In this document: one piece after another, positions 1 to 8,344 of the stretch
Layout of the letters: each line of letters begins with the position of its first letter
Numbering within the stretch: position 1 is the first letter of the stretch
Assembly: GCA_020633955.1 (NCBI GenBank)
Contig: JACKCP010000013.1
Coordinates: 1 to 64,000 of the forward strand
From: Desulfobacteraceae bacterium
Lineage (GTDB): Bacteria; Desulfobacterota; Desulfobacteria; Desulfobacterales; JACKCP01
Reading direction: 5' to 3'
DNA: 64,000 nucleotides
The notes under the pieces: generated by a model
Database searches by the model: none
The model's input: the letters and a program-made list of their open reading frames with translations, nothing else
What the model was told of the DNA's origin: nothing
Position numbers and translations under genes: made by a program

Positions 1-1599
1 GTTTACAGATGATGAATAGGCATTGTCTGTTACAATTACATTGATGTTATCTACAACCGAACCTTCAACCTGAGCATTGCCACCAAGTACAGTACCTTTT
101 ATTACAACTGCATTGTCTTTTGTTTTGTATAAAATTTCACCGTTGTCAGTTTTATCTTCTGTTTCAAGAACGTTTTCTGAAATATTTTTTGCTTCAATTG
201 ATGTTATTGTTATCTGTGGAAAAACGCTGTCATCTGAAAAACCTTTGTCTGCTGAGGTTTTTAATGCATCAAATACAGAATCACTTACTGCAAAGCTGTA
301 TCCGAATTGTTTGAAATAATTGTAACTATAGCCTGGGTCGCTTGAACTTGGGCCTCCGTTGTAAATATAAAAACCTTTTCCATCAATATATTTTATATAT
401 CTTGTGTCTGTATTTGGGTAATTGGGGTCATAAACATAAAGCCTGCATTCGCCGGACTGTTCTATTGATGCCCTATAAACTGAAATTGCATGTCCTGCAT
501 TGAGCTTAAGGCCGTCAGAAGTATTAACAGCCTGATACATACCAACAAGAGCAGGGATTCCTGTTACATAGACTGATCCAATATATGCCTTTGCAACATC
601 TGCTGAAGAAGCTCTCTGGGAAGAAAGCTCCCGGCTGACATATTCATTCCATATCCCAGATTCTGCCGCATGGGCCCTGCTTGCAAGTTCAATTGCTGTT
701 GAATCATCAACCCAGGTTGATGTCTGCTGTGCATCATGATACTTTGAACGGAATCCGCTTCCGTGTTTTCTGAACCAGTAATTTGACCAGGTACACATCC
801 CCATGCAGTTTCCGCCCCTTGAGGATTTGTAATAAGCTCCGTAGTTAGGGATATACCATCCTTCCTTTGAGGGTCTGAAACCTGTGTCTATATTCAAAGC
901 ACCTGTAAGAAATGCCTGCCATATCTTTGAAGTACCTATGGAAACATAAACACTTTTTATTACATTGCCTGCATTCTGGGAAGTCTTTAAGGATGCGGGG
1001 ACTTTACCTCCAGACTGGGTGGCACCAAAAGTTCTTACTTCAAATGTAATTGTTTTGCTGGTTTTATCCAAAGAGTCAAAGCCAAGTGCTTCCAGGGTTC
1101 CGTCTGACTTGTAGGAGAAAAAAAGCCAGCCGTCCAGGCTTGTTTGAGATATTGGAAGCGTAACTTTTACAGGTTTGTTGAACAGCTTGTATTCATTCCA
1201 GCTATCTGAGCCAGAAGCTGAAATGATGAACATTTCAGTTCCAATATCAAGATTTTCAGGTAAGCCTGCCTGCCCTGAAATATCAGCAGTTTCTACTGAA
1301 ATTTCAATGGATTCGCTTACTGCTCCCTGGGGAATTTCAATTTTAAAGCCTGATATGTCAGGACTTGTTATTGTTCCTCCTGAAGCTGTAATTGTTTTAG
1401 AACTCAGACTTGCTTCAACAGGCTCAGATGCTGAAATATCAGCAATTGTGATTTTTTGCTCTGCAGCTGGTACCTGTGTGTTGTCTTCATTGTCTTTTTT
1501 GTCAGAATCACTGCTGCTACTGCAGGCACATAAGAAAAATGCCAAAAAAAATGCAAGAACAATAGCCTTAAAAAATTGTAAACCCTTGTTTCTTCTCAT
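1..1599 (-). CDS. Putative lipoprotein with papain-like cysteine peptidase pattern (partial, runs off window)
   Basis: The reading frame is open from an ATG at 1599 down to base 1 (533 codons, no stop), so the C-terminus lies outside the window. The N-terminus is a hydrophobic signal ending FLCAC, with Cys26 the likely lipidation site, followed by a Ser/Asp-rich linker. Residues about 68-115 (ASGGTI ... IEIPQGAVSESI) resemble a ZU5-like beta domain. Further on lie NCMGMC (Cys265 and Cys269), GHAISVY (His370) and YDPNYP (Asp391, Asn393). This Cys-His-Asp/Asn order and context is that of papain-fold (C39/C1-like) peptidases or transglutaminase relatives. The inferred role is a surface or periplasmic lipoprotein enzyme. 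Function is unproven and no family name is assigned. Several small ORFs on the plus strand here are antisense shadows. Confidence 0.8.
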   Translation of the reverse strand, partial: MRRNKGLQFFKAIVLAFFLAFFLCACSSSSDSDKKDNEDNTQVPAAEQKITIADISASEPVEASLSSKTITASGGTITSPDISGFKIEIPQGAVSESIEISVETADISGQAGLPENLDIGTEMFIISASGSDSWNEYKLFNKPVKVTLPISQTSLDGWLFFSYKSDGTLEALGFDSLDKTSKTITFEVRTFGATQSGGKVPASLKTSQNAGNVIKSVYVSIGTSKIWQAFLTGALNIDTGFRPSKEGWYIPNYGAYYKSSRGGNCMGMCTWSNYWFRKHGSGFRSKYHDAQQTSTWVDDSTAIELASRAHAAESGIWNEYVSRELSSQRASSADVAKAYIGSVYVTGIPALVGMYQAVNTSDGLKLNAGHAISVYRASIEQSGECRLYVYDPNYPNTDTRYIKYIDGKGFYIYNGGPSSSDPGYSYNYFKQFGYSFAVSDSVFDALKTSADKGFSDDSVFPQITITSIEAKNISENVLETEDKTDNGEILYKTKDNAVVIKGTVLGGNAQVEGSVVDNINVIVTDNAYSSSVN

Positions 1600-1901
1600 A
1601 AATCTCAACTCTCCCTGTTTTGTAATCTTGATCTGACCTTCAGCGGTCAGGTGATGAACAAAAAACTGATTTTACCCTTTGGCAAGTTTAATTAAAAATT
1701 TAACCTCAGAATGTTTTGGTATCCAGTTTGGTTAAATTTTCACTTGAAAAGAGTAGAAAAACTTTTCTTGTAAATCACAAGTTAAAATAAATCCTTTTTT
1801 TAAATGCTTATAAGTCATTTAAAAAAAGTTAAAAATTTGAATGTTTATATAATATAGGATTTTTTTTGGGATGGAAATATAATTGATTCTAATGATGCAT
1901 T
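1600..1901. other. Intergenic region, lipoprotein 5' flank
   Basis: This is an AT-rich gap between the lipoprotein start and the end of the cupin gene. It contains a decayed copy of repeat family A (listed separately, about 1690-1779). I see no credible gene or RNA. Confidence 0.5.
1690..1779 (+). repeat. Repeat family A, decayed copy (A13)
   Basis: It aligns by eye with the 3' two thirds of family A: an AAATTTAACCTCA block, then GGTATCC, GGTTAAATTTT, and an AAATCAC end. Many substitutions make this an old copy. Confidence 0.45.
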
Positions 1902-2222
1902 TTATTGATAATAAACAGCAAGCCAGACAGTTTCCATGTTTTTGTCAGTTGCAAGGACTCTGTGTCTTGAATGGGACTCAATATTTAAAAAATCGCCTTT
2001 TTTGAGATAAATTGTTTTTGAATTTTTTTCAAACTGAAGAAGTGCACTTCCCTGAAGAACCAGGACAAATTCATTCATTTTTTCGTCATACCAGAAATTT
2101 TTTGGTGAGCAGTGACCTTTTGAAACAATTTTTTCAATTTTTATATTTTTACTTTCAATTATTGTTTCAAAAAATTCTTCCCTTATTTTTTCAGGGATAT
2201 TTTGAAAAAATGACTGTTTCAC
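1902..2222 (-). CDS. Small cupin-domain protein
   Basis: The 106-residue protein has a single cupin barrel. The region FVLVLQGSALLQF followed by YLKKGDFLNIESHSRHRV gives the typical G(x)5 and G-D-x-hydrophobic turns of a small cupin with a His near motif 2. Starts with GTG and sits 5 bases after the NTF2-like gene, so it is the last gene of a four-gene operon with a glycosyltransferase and a methyltransferase. Cupins bind metals or small ligands, but the substrate cannot be read from the sequence. No Shine-Dalgarno is obvious before the GTG, which fits translation coupled to the upstream gene. Confidence 0.75.
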   Translation of the reverse strand: MKQSFFQNIPEKIREEFFETIIESKNIKIEKIVSKGHCSPKNFWYDEKMNEFVLVLQGSALLQFEKNSKTIYLKKGDFLNIESHSRHRVLATDKNMETVWLAVYYQ

Positions 2223-2227
2223 GAAAA

Positions 2228-2623
2228 TTATCTGCTGAAATCTTTTATTGAAGATATAAGCCCGTTTTCAGAAATTTCAAATTCGCTGTATCCCTCAATT
2301 CTTATCTCATCTCCTTTAAGAATATCTTTGGAAATATCTTCAGCAAGTATTCCGTCAAAAAAGATTTCAGCTGTTGCAGTATTGTTTTCAACTGCAATTG
2401 TAATCATGGATTTTTGTTTGGATTCAAAGATTCTGGCTGAAGATCTGCATATTTCCAGAAATTCCTTGATCCCGTTTGTTTTAACAATGGAAGTGTCTTG
2501 TGTAAGATTTTCAAAGGAAATATCAGGTTCAAGAATTTGAGTCATGGACTCAAAATCGGATTTGTTGAATAATTCAAGATATTTTAGAACTATTGTTTTT
2601 ATTGTTTCCCTGTCCATTTTCAT
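2228..2623 (-). CDS. NTF2-like / SnoaL-like fold protein
   Basis: The 131-residue protein begins with the helix pattern IVLKYLELFNKSDFESMTQILEPDISFEN. This is the opening of NTF2-like proteins of the SnoaL/ketosteroid-isomerase superfamily, where a helix leads into a cone-shaped sheet. The C-terminal half alternates beta strands (ATAEIFFDGIL, RIEGYSEFEIS). The gene lies immediately after the methyltransferase and before the cupin gene. Two starts are possible, at 2623 and at the second Met (2617), which has AGGA six bases upstream. No active-site assignment is possible, and the protein could be enzymatic or ligand-binding. Confidence 0.65.
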   Translation of the reverse strand: MKMDRETIKTIVLKYLELFNKSDFESMTQILEPDISFENLTQDTSIVKTNGIKEFLEICRSSARIFESKQKSMITIAVENNTATAEIFFDGILAEDISKDILKGDEIRIEGYSEFEISENGLISSIKDFSR

Positions 2624-2624
2624 C

Positions 2625-3335
2625 CTATTTTTTTTGAAAATATAAAACTATGCTTTTTCCGCAGACGGGATTCAAAATTTTATCAAGAAATTTTGTAATA
2701 AACGGCTTCTTTATAATATCCCACTCAAGAAATTTTTTGTAGATATTTACAGCTCTGCTGTCTTCACGGCGGGGACCTACCAGACATTTAAGCCACCAGT
2801 AGGGAGAGTGAAGGCTGTGTGCAAAATGATATCTTAAAAACCTGCAGTTTTTGTCTCTAAAAATATTTTTAATCTGACTTTTCCTGTAAATTCTCACATG
2901 CCCCTGATTTGCATTGAAATAATCATCTGAAAGCATCCAGCAGATTTTTTCGGGCCACATTCTTGGAACGCTGACTGCAAGGGTTCCGTTTTTTTTAAGA
3001 ACCCTGAGTATTTCAGATGCGGCCTTGTCGTCATCCGGGATATGCTCCATTACTTCCGAACATATTACTATGTCAAAGGATTCGTCTTCAAAGGGAAGCT
3101 TTGTTATGTCAGATGCCACAAGATTCCAGGTCCCTCCGCCTGAAAAACCAAGTTTGTCGTGGTATTCAAGCCGATCCTTTGCAAGAATAAGATCATCATA
3201 ATTAAGGTCTGCTCCAACAGACATTACATTTTCACGGGAATAAACAGCAGCAGTGTGTCTGCCGGGGCCGCTTCCAATATCAAGGACTTTTGCTCCTTTT
3301 TTCATTGGAAGATATTTGAAATCAACGGTTATCAT
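2625..3335 (-). CDS. SAM-dependent class I methyltransferase
   Basis: The 236-residue protein has the Rossmann methyltransferase motif I, VLDIGSGPGRHTA (about residues 17-29). The motif near SEVMEHIPDDDKAASEI (about 91-108) places it in the Methyltransf_11/25 type. The start ATG lies inside the last codons of the glycosyltransferase gene and is preceded by an excellent GAGGAGG site, so the two genes are translationally coupled. With a GT4 partner, the likely substrate is a lipid or sugar in envelope glycoconjugate synthesis. That is an inference from context. The C-terminal part (about 150-236) is basic and aromatic and may contact membrane. Confidence 0.8.
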   Translation of the reverse strand: MITVDFKYLPMKKGAKVLDIGSGPGRHTAAVYSRENVMSVGADLNYDDLILAKDRLEYHDKLGFSGGGTWNLVASDITKLPFEDESFDIVICSEVMEHIPDDDKAASEILRVLKKNGTLAVSVPRMWPEKICWMLSDDYFNANQGHVRIYRKSQIKNIFRDKNCRFLRYHFAHSLHSPYWWLKCLVGPRREDSRAVNIYKKFLEWDIIKKPFITKFLDKILNPVCGKSIVLYFQKK

Positions 3336-4563
3336 AAATTACCTCCTCATAGGCCTTGATTGTTTTTTCTGCAGCCTGTCTCCATGTGAATTTTGAGTGA
3401 ACCCTGTTGTATCCGGCTTCTCCAAGTTCTTTCCTTTTTTGCGGATTATCGAGAAGATAATTAACTGCATTTTCAATTGCCTTTGGATCTTTTGGGGGTA
3501 CAATAATTGACGCGTCTCCTGCAACTTCTGGAAGTGCTCCCCCTGAAGTTGTAATTACAGGTGTTTTCGTTGCCATTGCCTCTCCTACTGGTATACCAAA
3601 TCCTTCATATACTGACGGAACAACAGCAATGGTTGATTTTGCATATTCCTTTACAAAATCATGGTGTGACAGTCTTCCTGTAAAATTTACAAGATGAGAA
3701 ATATTAAGATTTTTGATAAGTTTTTCTATTCCACCGTTTTCCTTTGGCTTCCCAATGACAGTAAGCTTTATTTCTCTTTTTCTAGAAATTTCATATACTG
3801 CCTGGAGAAGATAATAAAGGCCTTTTAGGGGAGTATCTGCACTGTTTGTACAGATCAGGGTATTTGGCTCCCTGGTTATTTCTTCCATGGGATGGAAAAG
3901 ATCAAGGTTTATTCCGTTTGGAACAACAATAAATTTATCCTTGTCAATTTTATACTCACGGGAAATATCATTTTTGGAAAACTCTGAAACTGTTATGATT
4001 TTTGGAAGTTTTCTTGAAACTCTTTTCTGCATTCCAATAAATGAATACCATCTGTAGTGCTTTATTTTTTTCCACGGAGCCCTGACACTTGCAATGGCAA
4101 GTTTTCTGTCAACTGTCATTGGATGGTGAATTGTTGCAATTACAGGCACTTTTCTGTTAATAGCCCATATTCCGTATGAAAGGGACTGATTGTCGTGGAT
4201 GATGTCGTATTTGTCGAATTTATCCTTTAGATAGTCATAGGCTCTGAATCCGAAAGTAAAAGGCTCGGGATAGCCCATTGTACTTACTCCGATCCATTCC
4301 ATCAGGTTTACTGGTTCTTTAAGCTCTTTTGCAGTTGGCACTCTGAAAAGATTTTCAGGATCATAAAGATCAAGAGTTTTTACAGGAATAAGGTTGGCCT
4401 TCCCCTCTAAAAGAGGGTCTGGTGGACCGGCCAGAACATCAACCTGGTGCCCCATTTCAGCCATTTCCCTTGCAATGTTTCTTACATATACTCCCTGTCC
4501 TCCAGAGTGGGGATTGCTTCTGTAGCTTATTATGCAGATTCTAAGTTTTTTTTTCTTCAACAT
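3322..4563 (-). CDS. Glycosyltransferase family 4 (GT-B fold)
   Basis: The 413-residue retaining GT4 enzyme has an N-terminal Rossmann half with the acceptor-side loop SGGQGVYVRNIAREM (residues 20-34). The C-terminal half contains the EX7E motif at Glu320 and Glu328 (YEGFGIPVGEAMA), followed by TSGGALPEV, which binds the sugar nucleotide. It is the first gene of the operon with the methyltransferase, NTF2-like and cupin genes. It probably adds a sugar to a membrane lipid or exopolysaccharide. Donor and acceptor cannot be told from sequence. The start is followed by a run of lysines (MLKKKK), and the Shine-Dalgarno is weak. Confidence 0.88.
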   Translation of the reverse strand: MLKKKKLRICIISYRSNPHSGGQGVYVRNIAREMAEMGHQVDVLAGPPDPLLEGKANLIPVKTLDLYDPENLFRVPTAKELKEPVNLMEWIGVSTMGYPEPFTFGFRAYDYLKDKFDKYDIIHDNQSLSYGIWAINRKVPVIATIHHPMTVDRKLAIASVRAPWKKIKHYRWYSFIGMQKRVSRKLPKIITVSEFSKNDISREYKIDKDKFIVVPNGINLDLFHPMEEITREPNTLICTNSADTPLKGLYYLLQAVYEISRKREIKLTVIGKPKENGGIEKLIKNLNISHLVNFTGRLSHHDFVKEYAKSTIAVVPSVYEGFGIPVGEAMATKTPVITTSGGALPEVAGDASIIVPPKDPKAIENAVNYLLDNPQKRKELGEAGYNRVHSKFTWRQAAEKTIKAYEEVIYDNR

Positions 4564-4649
4564 ATATTTACTCTAACTGGTTAAGTGTAAAAAAACTGAA
4601 TTACGTCTAATATGGGAATGCGTCAAGGAAAAACTGTTCAAATCAGGTT

Positions 4650-5165
4650 TTAGTTTCTCAGTATAAATTCATCAATATAAATGTATTCAATATTTGAAAA
4701 AATTCGTTTTCTGACCTGATTTTCTATTATAACAAGAATTTCATCTTTGCTTCCAGTGCTTATTTCCTGTCCTGAATAGGGTGACACAGCTATTGATGCT
4801 GCATAGGAAATTCTTTCCCATTTTCTTCTTATTTCCTTAATGCCTTCGGCATTGCTGAATCTGAAATCAAAGGATATGGAAAGGTAGCTTCCGTCGTTAA
4901 GAGATGTGGAAAACCTGCATTTAAATGAGGGCAGATTTTTTATTTCTTCTTTAGCTGGATTGCCTTTATTGTTTTCTGTGATTTTTCTCTCTGTAAAAAG
5001 CCGATACTGCCTGTTTCTTGTCTGATATATTTCCCCAAGGCCTTTGAACCTGAATTTTTTCTGGTAATAGTCGTTATAGACAAGTCCTCCAGCAACTAGA
5101 ATTGATAAAACAAGAACTCCAATCAAATATTTTAAATATTTATTTTTATTTTTTTCTTCATTCAT
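4650..5165 (-). CDS. FliL-like membrane-anchored protein
   Basis: The preferred start is the ATG at 5165, which gives an ATGAATGA overlap with the stop of the upstream lipoprotein gene and a 171-residue product. An ATG at 5186 would add 7 residues. There is a short Lys-rich cytoplasmic segment, then one membrane helix (YLIGVLVLSILVAGGLVYN). A soluble domain follows, ending in the pattern ISTGSKDEI ... IENQVRKRIFSNIEYIYIDEFIL. That ending resembles the C-terminus of FliL-family proteins (ls.GK..l...i...in, then V.f.dF.iq). No flagellar genes lie nearby, so a general FliL/stomatin-like role at the inner membrane is more likely than flagellar motility. The assignment is by pattern only. Confidence 0.5.
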   Translation of the reverse strand: MNEEKNKNKYLKYLIGVLVLSILVAGGLVYNDYYQKKFRFKGLGEIYQTRNRQYRLFTERKITENNKGNPAKEEIKNLPSFKCRFSTSLNDGSYLSISFDFRFSNAEGIKEIRRKWERISYAASIAVSPYSGQEISTGSKDEILVIIENQVRKRIFSNIEYIYIDEFILRN

Positions 5166-6222
5166 CAGGATTATACCTTGCTTCAAACCTTATGGACAGA
5201 ATTTTACCAGGCTTAAGCTGGGGGATAATATTTATATCCCATTCAATTTTAACATTTTTCTGGTCAACTGCACTAATCTTTGCATAAACTTTTTCACCTG
5301 CCTGATCCTGGATAAATTGGGGATCATCATCTGAATATACCTCATAGTTTAATAATGTAGTATGCTCTTTTACAAATTCGCACTGCCAGTCCCATAATCT
5401 TGCATCGCCAGACTCCAAAACTTTTGGAAACATACTGAAGCTGTCAAATGTGATAAATGATCCGTCTTCTGAAAGTTCTGCAGGATACCCGCTTAAATGA
5501 TTCAAAGTGAAAAATCTGTCAATAATTTTTATTATCTGGTTGCCGTTGTGTAAAAACATGCTCAAATGCCAGGGCTCTCCGCACATAAGATCTTTTCGGT
5601 TGATGCATCCCTTGACTCTCAGCTGGGTTGTTCCATCGGCATTTGTGTAATAATAAGGCCTTCCTGTGAAATACTCACCTTTTACAAGTTCGTTATTTGG
5701 ATAATATGGCAGTTCGTCTTCTATATAGGATATGTAGTTTGAAAAATGGTTTGTTTCAAAATATACAATTTTTTTATCAGTATCTTTGTGTTTAACGCTT
5801 ATTTCCGTCCATTTTCCCTGGATGGGATCAAAGTATTTTATACCTATTTTATCAACTGATTCTGAAAGGTCTTCAAAATAAGGAATTCCCAGTGTGATAT
5901 TTTTGTTGAAGATAATTCCTTCAGGAGAAAAGTTAATACAGTCGCCTGCCTGAGCTGCTTGAGTTTCGAGTGGAGAGGGCAGGGTTGTCTGTCGTTTTAT
6001 TCTTATGGTTTCAAAATTGTTTAATGCATTTTCAGGAAAAATTGCAACTGCTCGGTTTTGGGAGAATTCAAGTTCAACCTCACCTCCCTCAGGGCCAATT
6101 GATCTGGCTGATGTCAAAATTTTGTCGTTATTGATTTTAGTTGTTTCTTTATTGTCGCATCCATGGGATGACAATATAAAAAAAATTATTATAGTTGTTT
6201 GAAAAATTTTTGAATGTTTCAT
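5158..6222 (-). CDS. Lipoprotein with ZU5-like domain
   Basis: The 354-residue exported protein has a signal helix ending SSHGC, with Cys22 the probable lipidation site although the lipobox is imperfect. Residues about 42-110 (IGPEGGEVEL ... AVAIFPENAL) match the start of ZU5-like beta domains, as in the lipoprotein at 1-1599. The remainder is beta-rich and Tyr/Trp-rich with no recognised family. It overlaps the FliL-like gene by 8 bases, so the two products are made together and may form a complex across the envelope. The substrate or partner is unknown. Confidence 0.65.
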   Translation of the reverse strand: MKHSKIFQTTIIIFFILSSHGCDNKETTKINNDKILTSARSIGPEGGEVELEFSQNRAVAIFPENALNNFETIRIKRQTTLPSPLETQAAQAGDCINFSPEGIIFNKNITLGIPYFEDLSESVDKIGIKYFDPIQGKWTEISVKHKDTDKKIVYFETNHFSNYISYIEDELPYYPNNELVKGEYFTGRPYYYTNADGTTQLRVKGCINRKDLMCGEPWHLSMFLHNGNQIIKIIDRFFTLNHLSGYPAELSEDGSFITFDSFSMFPKVLESGDARLWDWQCEFVKEHTTLLNYEVYSDDDPQFIQDQAGEKVYAKISAVDQKNVKIEWDINIIPQLKPGKILSIRFEARYNPDE

Positions 6223-6319
6223 GTTTTTTTCTTTTTAATATGTTTTTTTTAATTTAATAAATTGTCTTTAACAAAAGATTAAAGCAGTATCTGTACCAGA
6301 ATGAAAGGAGTTTTTAGAA

Positions 6320-6646
6320 ATGGATAAGGTTTTATCAAAATTTCCGGCCTATATTGTAAATAAATTTAAAAATATCCCTGACCCTGAAAAAAACAATGTT
6401 CTTGAAAGTGTTAATCTTTTGAATATTGATGATTTTGAGCCTGATGAGGAGCTGATTGAATCTCTTGATGAGGCAATCAGGTATAAAGATGCAAAAGTCT
6501 CTTTAATTCGACTGATGCTTGAGGGTATGATAGAAGATGACTTGAATGACAGGCTTGAAGCAAAGGAAATTGCTGCTTCTCTTTTAAATGAATATCCTCT
6601 TTCAGATGTTATGAAGGTTTATGAAGAAAAATACAGAAATGCCTAA
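6320..6646 (+). CDS. Small acidic protein of unknown function
   Basis: The 108-residue product has a clear AAAGGAG site before the ATG. It is acidic and helix-rich (DPEKNNVLESVNLL, EPDEELIESLDEAIRY, DRLEAKEIAASLLNEYP) with no membrane segment or cysteine. It overlaps the start of the reductase-like gene downstream, so the pair is probably translated together. I do not recognise the family. Confidence 0.7.
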   Translation: MDKVLSKFPAYIVNKFKNIPDPEKNNVLESVNLLNIDDFEPDEELIESLDEAIRYKDAKVSLIRLMLEGMIEDDLNDRLEAKEIAASLLNEYPLSDVMKVYEEKYRNA

Positions 6647-7157
6647 AATTAAGGTTATCCTTGTAATGGCACTCACTGCAGACGGTTTTACAGCCAGATC
6701 TTCCAGTGAGTATACAGACTGGACTTCAGCTGCAGATAAAAAGCTTTTTTTCGATTTGTCTGGAAAAGCGGGTGTTGTTATTATGGGAAATAATACTTTT
6801 AAAACCTTGAAAGCACCCCTTAAAAACCGTCTCAATATTGTAATGGGGAAAAATGAATTAAAAACTGCAGATGCTGGTGTCAGATTTTTTTCCGGAAATC
6901 CCCTGGTTCTTCTTGAGGAACTTGAAAGCCAGGGTTTTAAAGAGGTTGTTTTATGCGGAGGTGCTGCAACAAATACAGTTTTTTTTAAGATGGGTCTTAT
7001 TGATGAGGCTGTGTTTACCATTTCTCCCTTAATGTTTGGCAGAGGGATTTCTGTTTTTAGTGAAGAAATTAATTGTGATCTTGTTTTGAAAAAATTTGAT
7101 AAAATTGATGAAAATACAGTTATGCTGAGGTATCTTTTTAAGAAGGAAAAATCATGA
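6621..7157 (+). CDS. RibD C-terminal / dihydrofolate reductase-like NADPH reductase
   Basis: The 178-residue protein has the layout of the RibD_C/DHFR superfamily. It opens with a VILVMALTADGFTA strand-loop, continues with VVIMGNNTFKTL (residues 52-63), and carries the nucleotide-binding GGAATN (113-118) followed by IDEAVFTISPLMFGRG. There is no deaminase domain, so this is a stand-alone reductase and not full RibD. It overlaps the 3' end of the preceding small gene by 26 bases and ends 4 bases into the PEP synthase regulator gene. A start at the second Met (6639) is possible, but GAAGG sits well before 6621. The pyrimidine or pterin substrate is not determined. Confidence 0.78.
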   Translation: MKKNTEMPKIKVILVMALTADGFTARSSSEYTDWTSAADKKLFFDLSGKAGVVIMGNNTFKTLKAPLKNRLNIVMGKNELKTADAGVRFFSGNPLVLLEELESQGFKEVVLCGGAATNTVFFKMGLIDEAVFTISPLMFGRGISVFSEEINCDLVLKKFDKIDENTVMLRYLFKKEKS

Positions 7158-8002
7158 AAAAAAATTTTACCCAGAAACAGGGGCCGCCTGTTTTTGTAAT
7201 ATCATGCGGAGAGGGGATAAACGGTGAGCAGCTTTTGAAGTCAGCTCTTGTCCAGTTCCCTGATTACAGATGCCAGCTGAAGAAAATTGCCCATGTCAAG
7301 AGAAGAGAGCAGGTTGAAAAGGCTGTTTTAGATGCATTGGAAGTTGGAGGCATAATTCTTCATACTCTTGTTTCAGATGATATAAGAGCCCATCTTGAAA
7401 GCTTTGCTTCAAAACATAATATTGCTGTTATTGATGCAATGGGACCTCTTCTTGACATACTTTCGGAAAAATTTAATACAAAGCCTATTTGCGAGCCGGG
7501 AAGATTCAGGCGGTTTAATCAGGTAGATATGAACAGGATAAATGCAATTGAATTTGCAGTATCCCATGATGACGGAGTAAATCCCCATGATTTAGAGCAG
7601 GCTGAAATTATTCTTGTAGGTGTTTCAAGATCAGGGAAAACTCCCTTAAGCATGTATCTTGCATTTCAGGGATGGAAGGTTGCAAATGTTCCAGTTGTTG
7701 TTGATTTACCGTTGATTGAGGAGCTTTTGTATGTTGACAAGAGAAGAGTTATTGCACTTTTTATTGATGCAGAGCAGCTGATGTCACACAGGAGAATCCG
7801 AAGGGGACGGGTAGGTATGGATAATACGGGCATAGACTATTCTTCTGCATCGGGAGTATTTAAGGAAGTAGAGGCTGTTAGAAAGCTTTACAGGCAGAAC
7901 AGGTTTACAATGATAAATGTAAGCAATAAGCCAATTGAATCAAGTGCAGAAGAAGTTGTTTCAATTATTAAAAGAAGGTTTCCAGGCGGAGCCCACAAAT
8001 AG
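7154..8002 (+). CDS. ppsR: Phosphoenolpyruvate synthase regulatory protein (kinase-pyrophosphorylase, DUF299)
   Basis: The 282-residue protein has the DUF299 signature: VISCGEGINGEQLLKSAL at the N-terminus, the P-loop GVSRSGKT at residues 156-163, and YVDKRRVIALFID. Members use ADP to phosphorylate, and Pi to dephosphorylate, a Thr next to the catalytic His of PEP synthase (or pyruvate phosphate dikinase), switching it off and on. The final RRFPGGAHK tail is usual. It is translationally coupled to the upstream reductase gene by a 4-base ATGA overlap. No ppsA lies in the window. Confidence 0.88.
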   Translation: MKKNFTQKQGPPVFVISCGEGINGEQLLKSALVQFPDYRCQLKKIAHVKRREQVEKAVLDALEVGGIILHTLVSDDIRAHLESFASKHNIAVIDAMGPLLDILSEKFNTKPICEPGRFRRFNQVDMNRINAIEFAVSHDDGVNPHDLEQAEIILVGVSRSGKTPLSMYLAFQGWKVANVPVVVDLPLIEELLYVDKRRVIALFIDAEQLMSHRRIRRGRVGMDNTGIDYSSASGVFKEVEAVRKLYRQNRFTMINVSNKPIESSAEEVVSIIKRRFPGGAHK

Positions 8003-8030
8003 CAGAGTTTGGCATGGAATTAAAAAAAAT

Positions 8031-8160
8031 TTGTAACTATTCAGCTTAAAACTGAGAAAAAAAGCCAGTTTGTGAAATAATAGATGTTTTATTTTGAGCC
8101 GGTTTCATGGGATAGTTTTTTATCTCATGCATTAAAGCTTCGGCAGTAATGGGTCTCAAA
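8031..8160 (+). repeat. Repeat family B copy (B1)
   Basis: It starts with the shared GTAACTATTCAGCTTAAAAC end, continues with GAGCCGGTTTCATGGGATA, and contains the core hairpin GGGATA ... TATCTCA. The core is altered compared with the better copies at 29688 and 61869. Confidence 0.7.
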
Positions 8161-8194
8161 AATAATCAAACATCTTTTCCAAATTAGTAGATGA

Positions 8195-8327
8195 ACGAAA
8201 ACGGCCTTTTTTGTCCATTTCTGCGTCAGATTCAAAATTTAATCCTAAAAATACTCAATGTATCCTAAAGGTTAAATTTTACATCTTCCTTGAACTGAAC
8301 AAAAAATTCTCGTTTTCGGCCAATCAC
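8195..8327 (+). repeat. Repeat family A copy (A1), near-intact
   Basis: One of the best copies. The left end is GAACGAAAACGGCC, and the right end CGTTTTCGGCCAATCAC is an imperfect inverted match. Internal blocks AAATTTAATCCT, ATGTATCC, TTAAATTTT and GAACTGAACAAAAAATTCTC are shared with A2 and A3. Confidence 0.85.
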
Positions 8328-8344
8328 AAATTAAATAATTTCTT

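Larger units (their letters stand above)
8003..8344. other. Intergenic region between convergent ppsR and ftsY
   Basis: Almost the whole gap is a B-type repeat followed by an A-type repeat (listed separately). No gene is seen. Confidence 0.6.

Noticed and set aside
1175..1636. Plus-strand ORF of 153 codons
   Set aside because: It is antisense to the well-supported lipoprotein frame, and its composition reflects the reverse of coding DNA.
8031..8327. Repeats considered as a CRISPR array
   Set aside because: The copies are single, far apart, about 130 bp long and of unequal quality. There are no regular spacers or cas genes.
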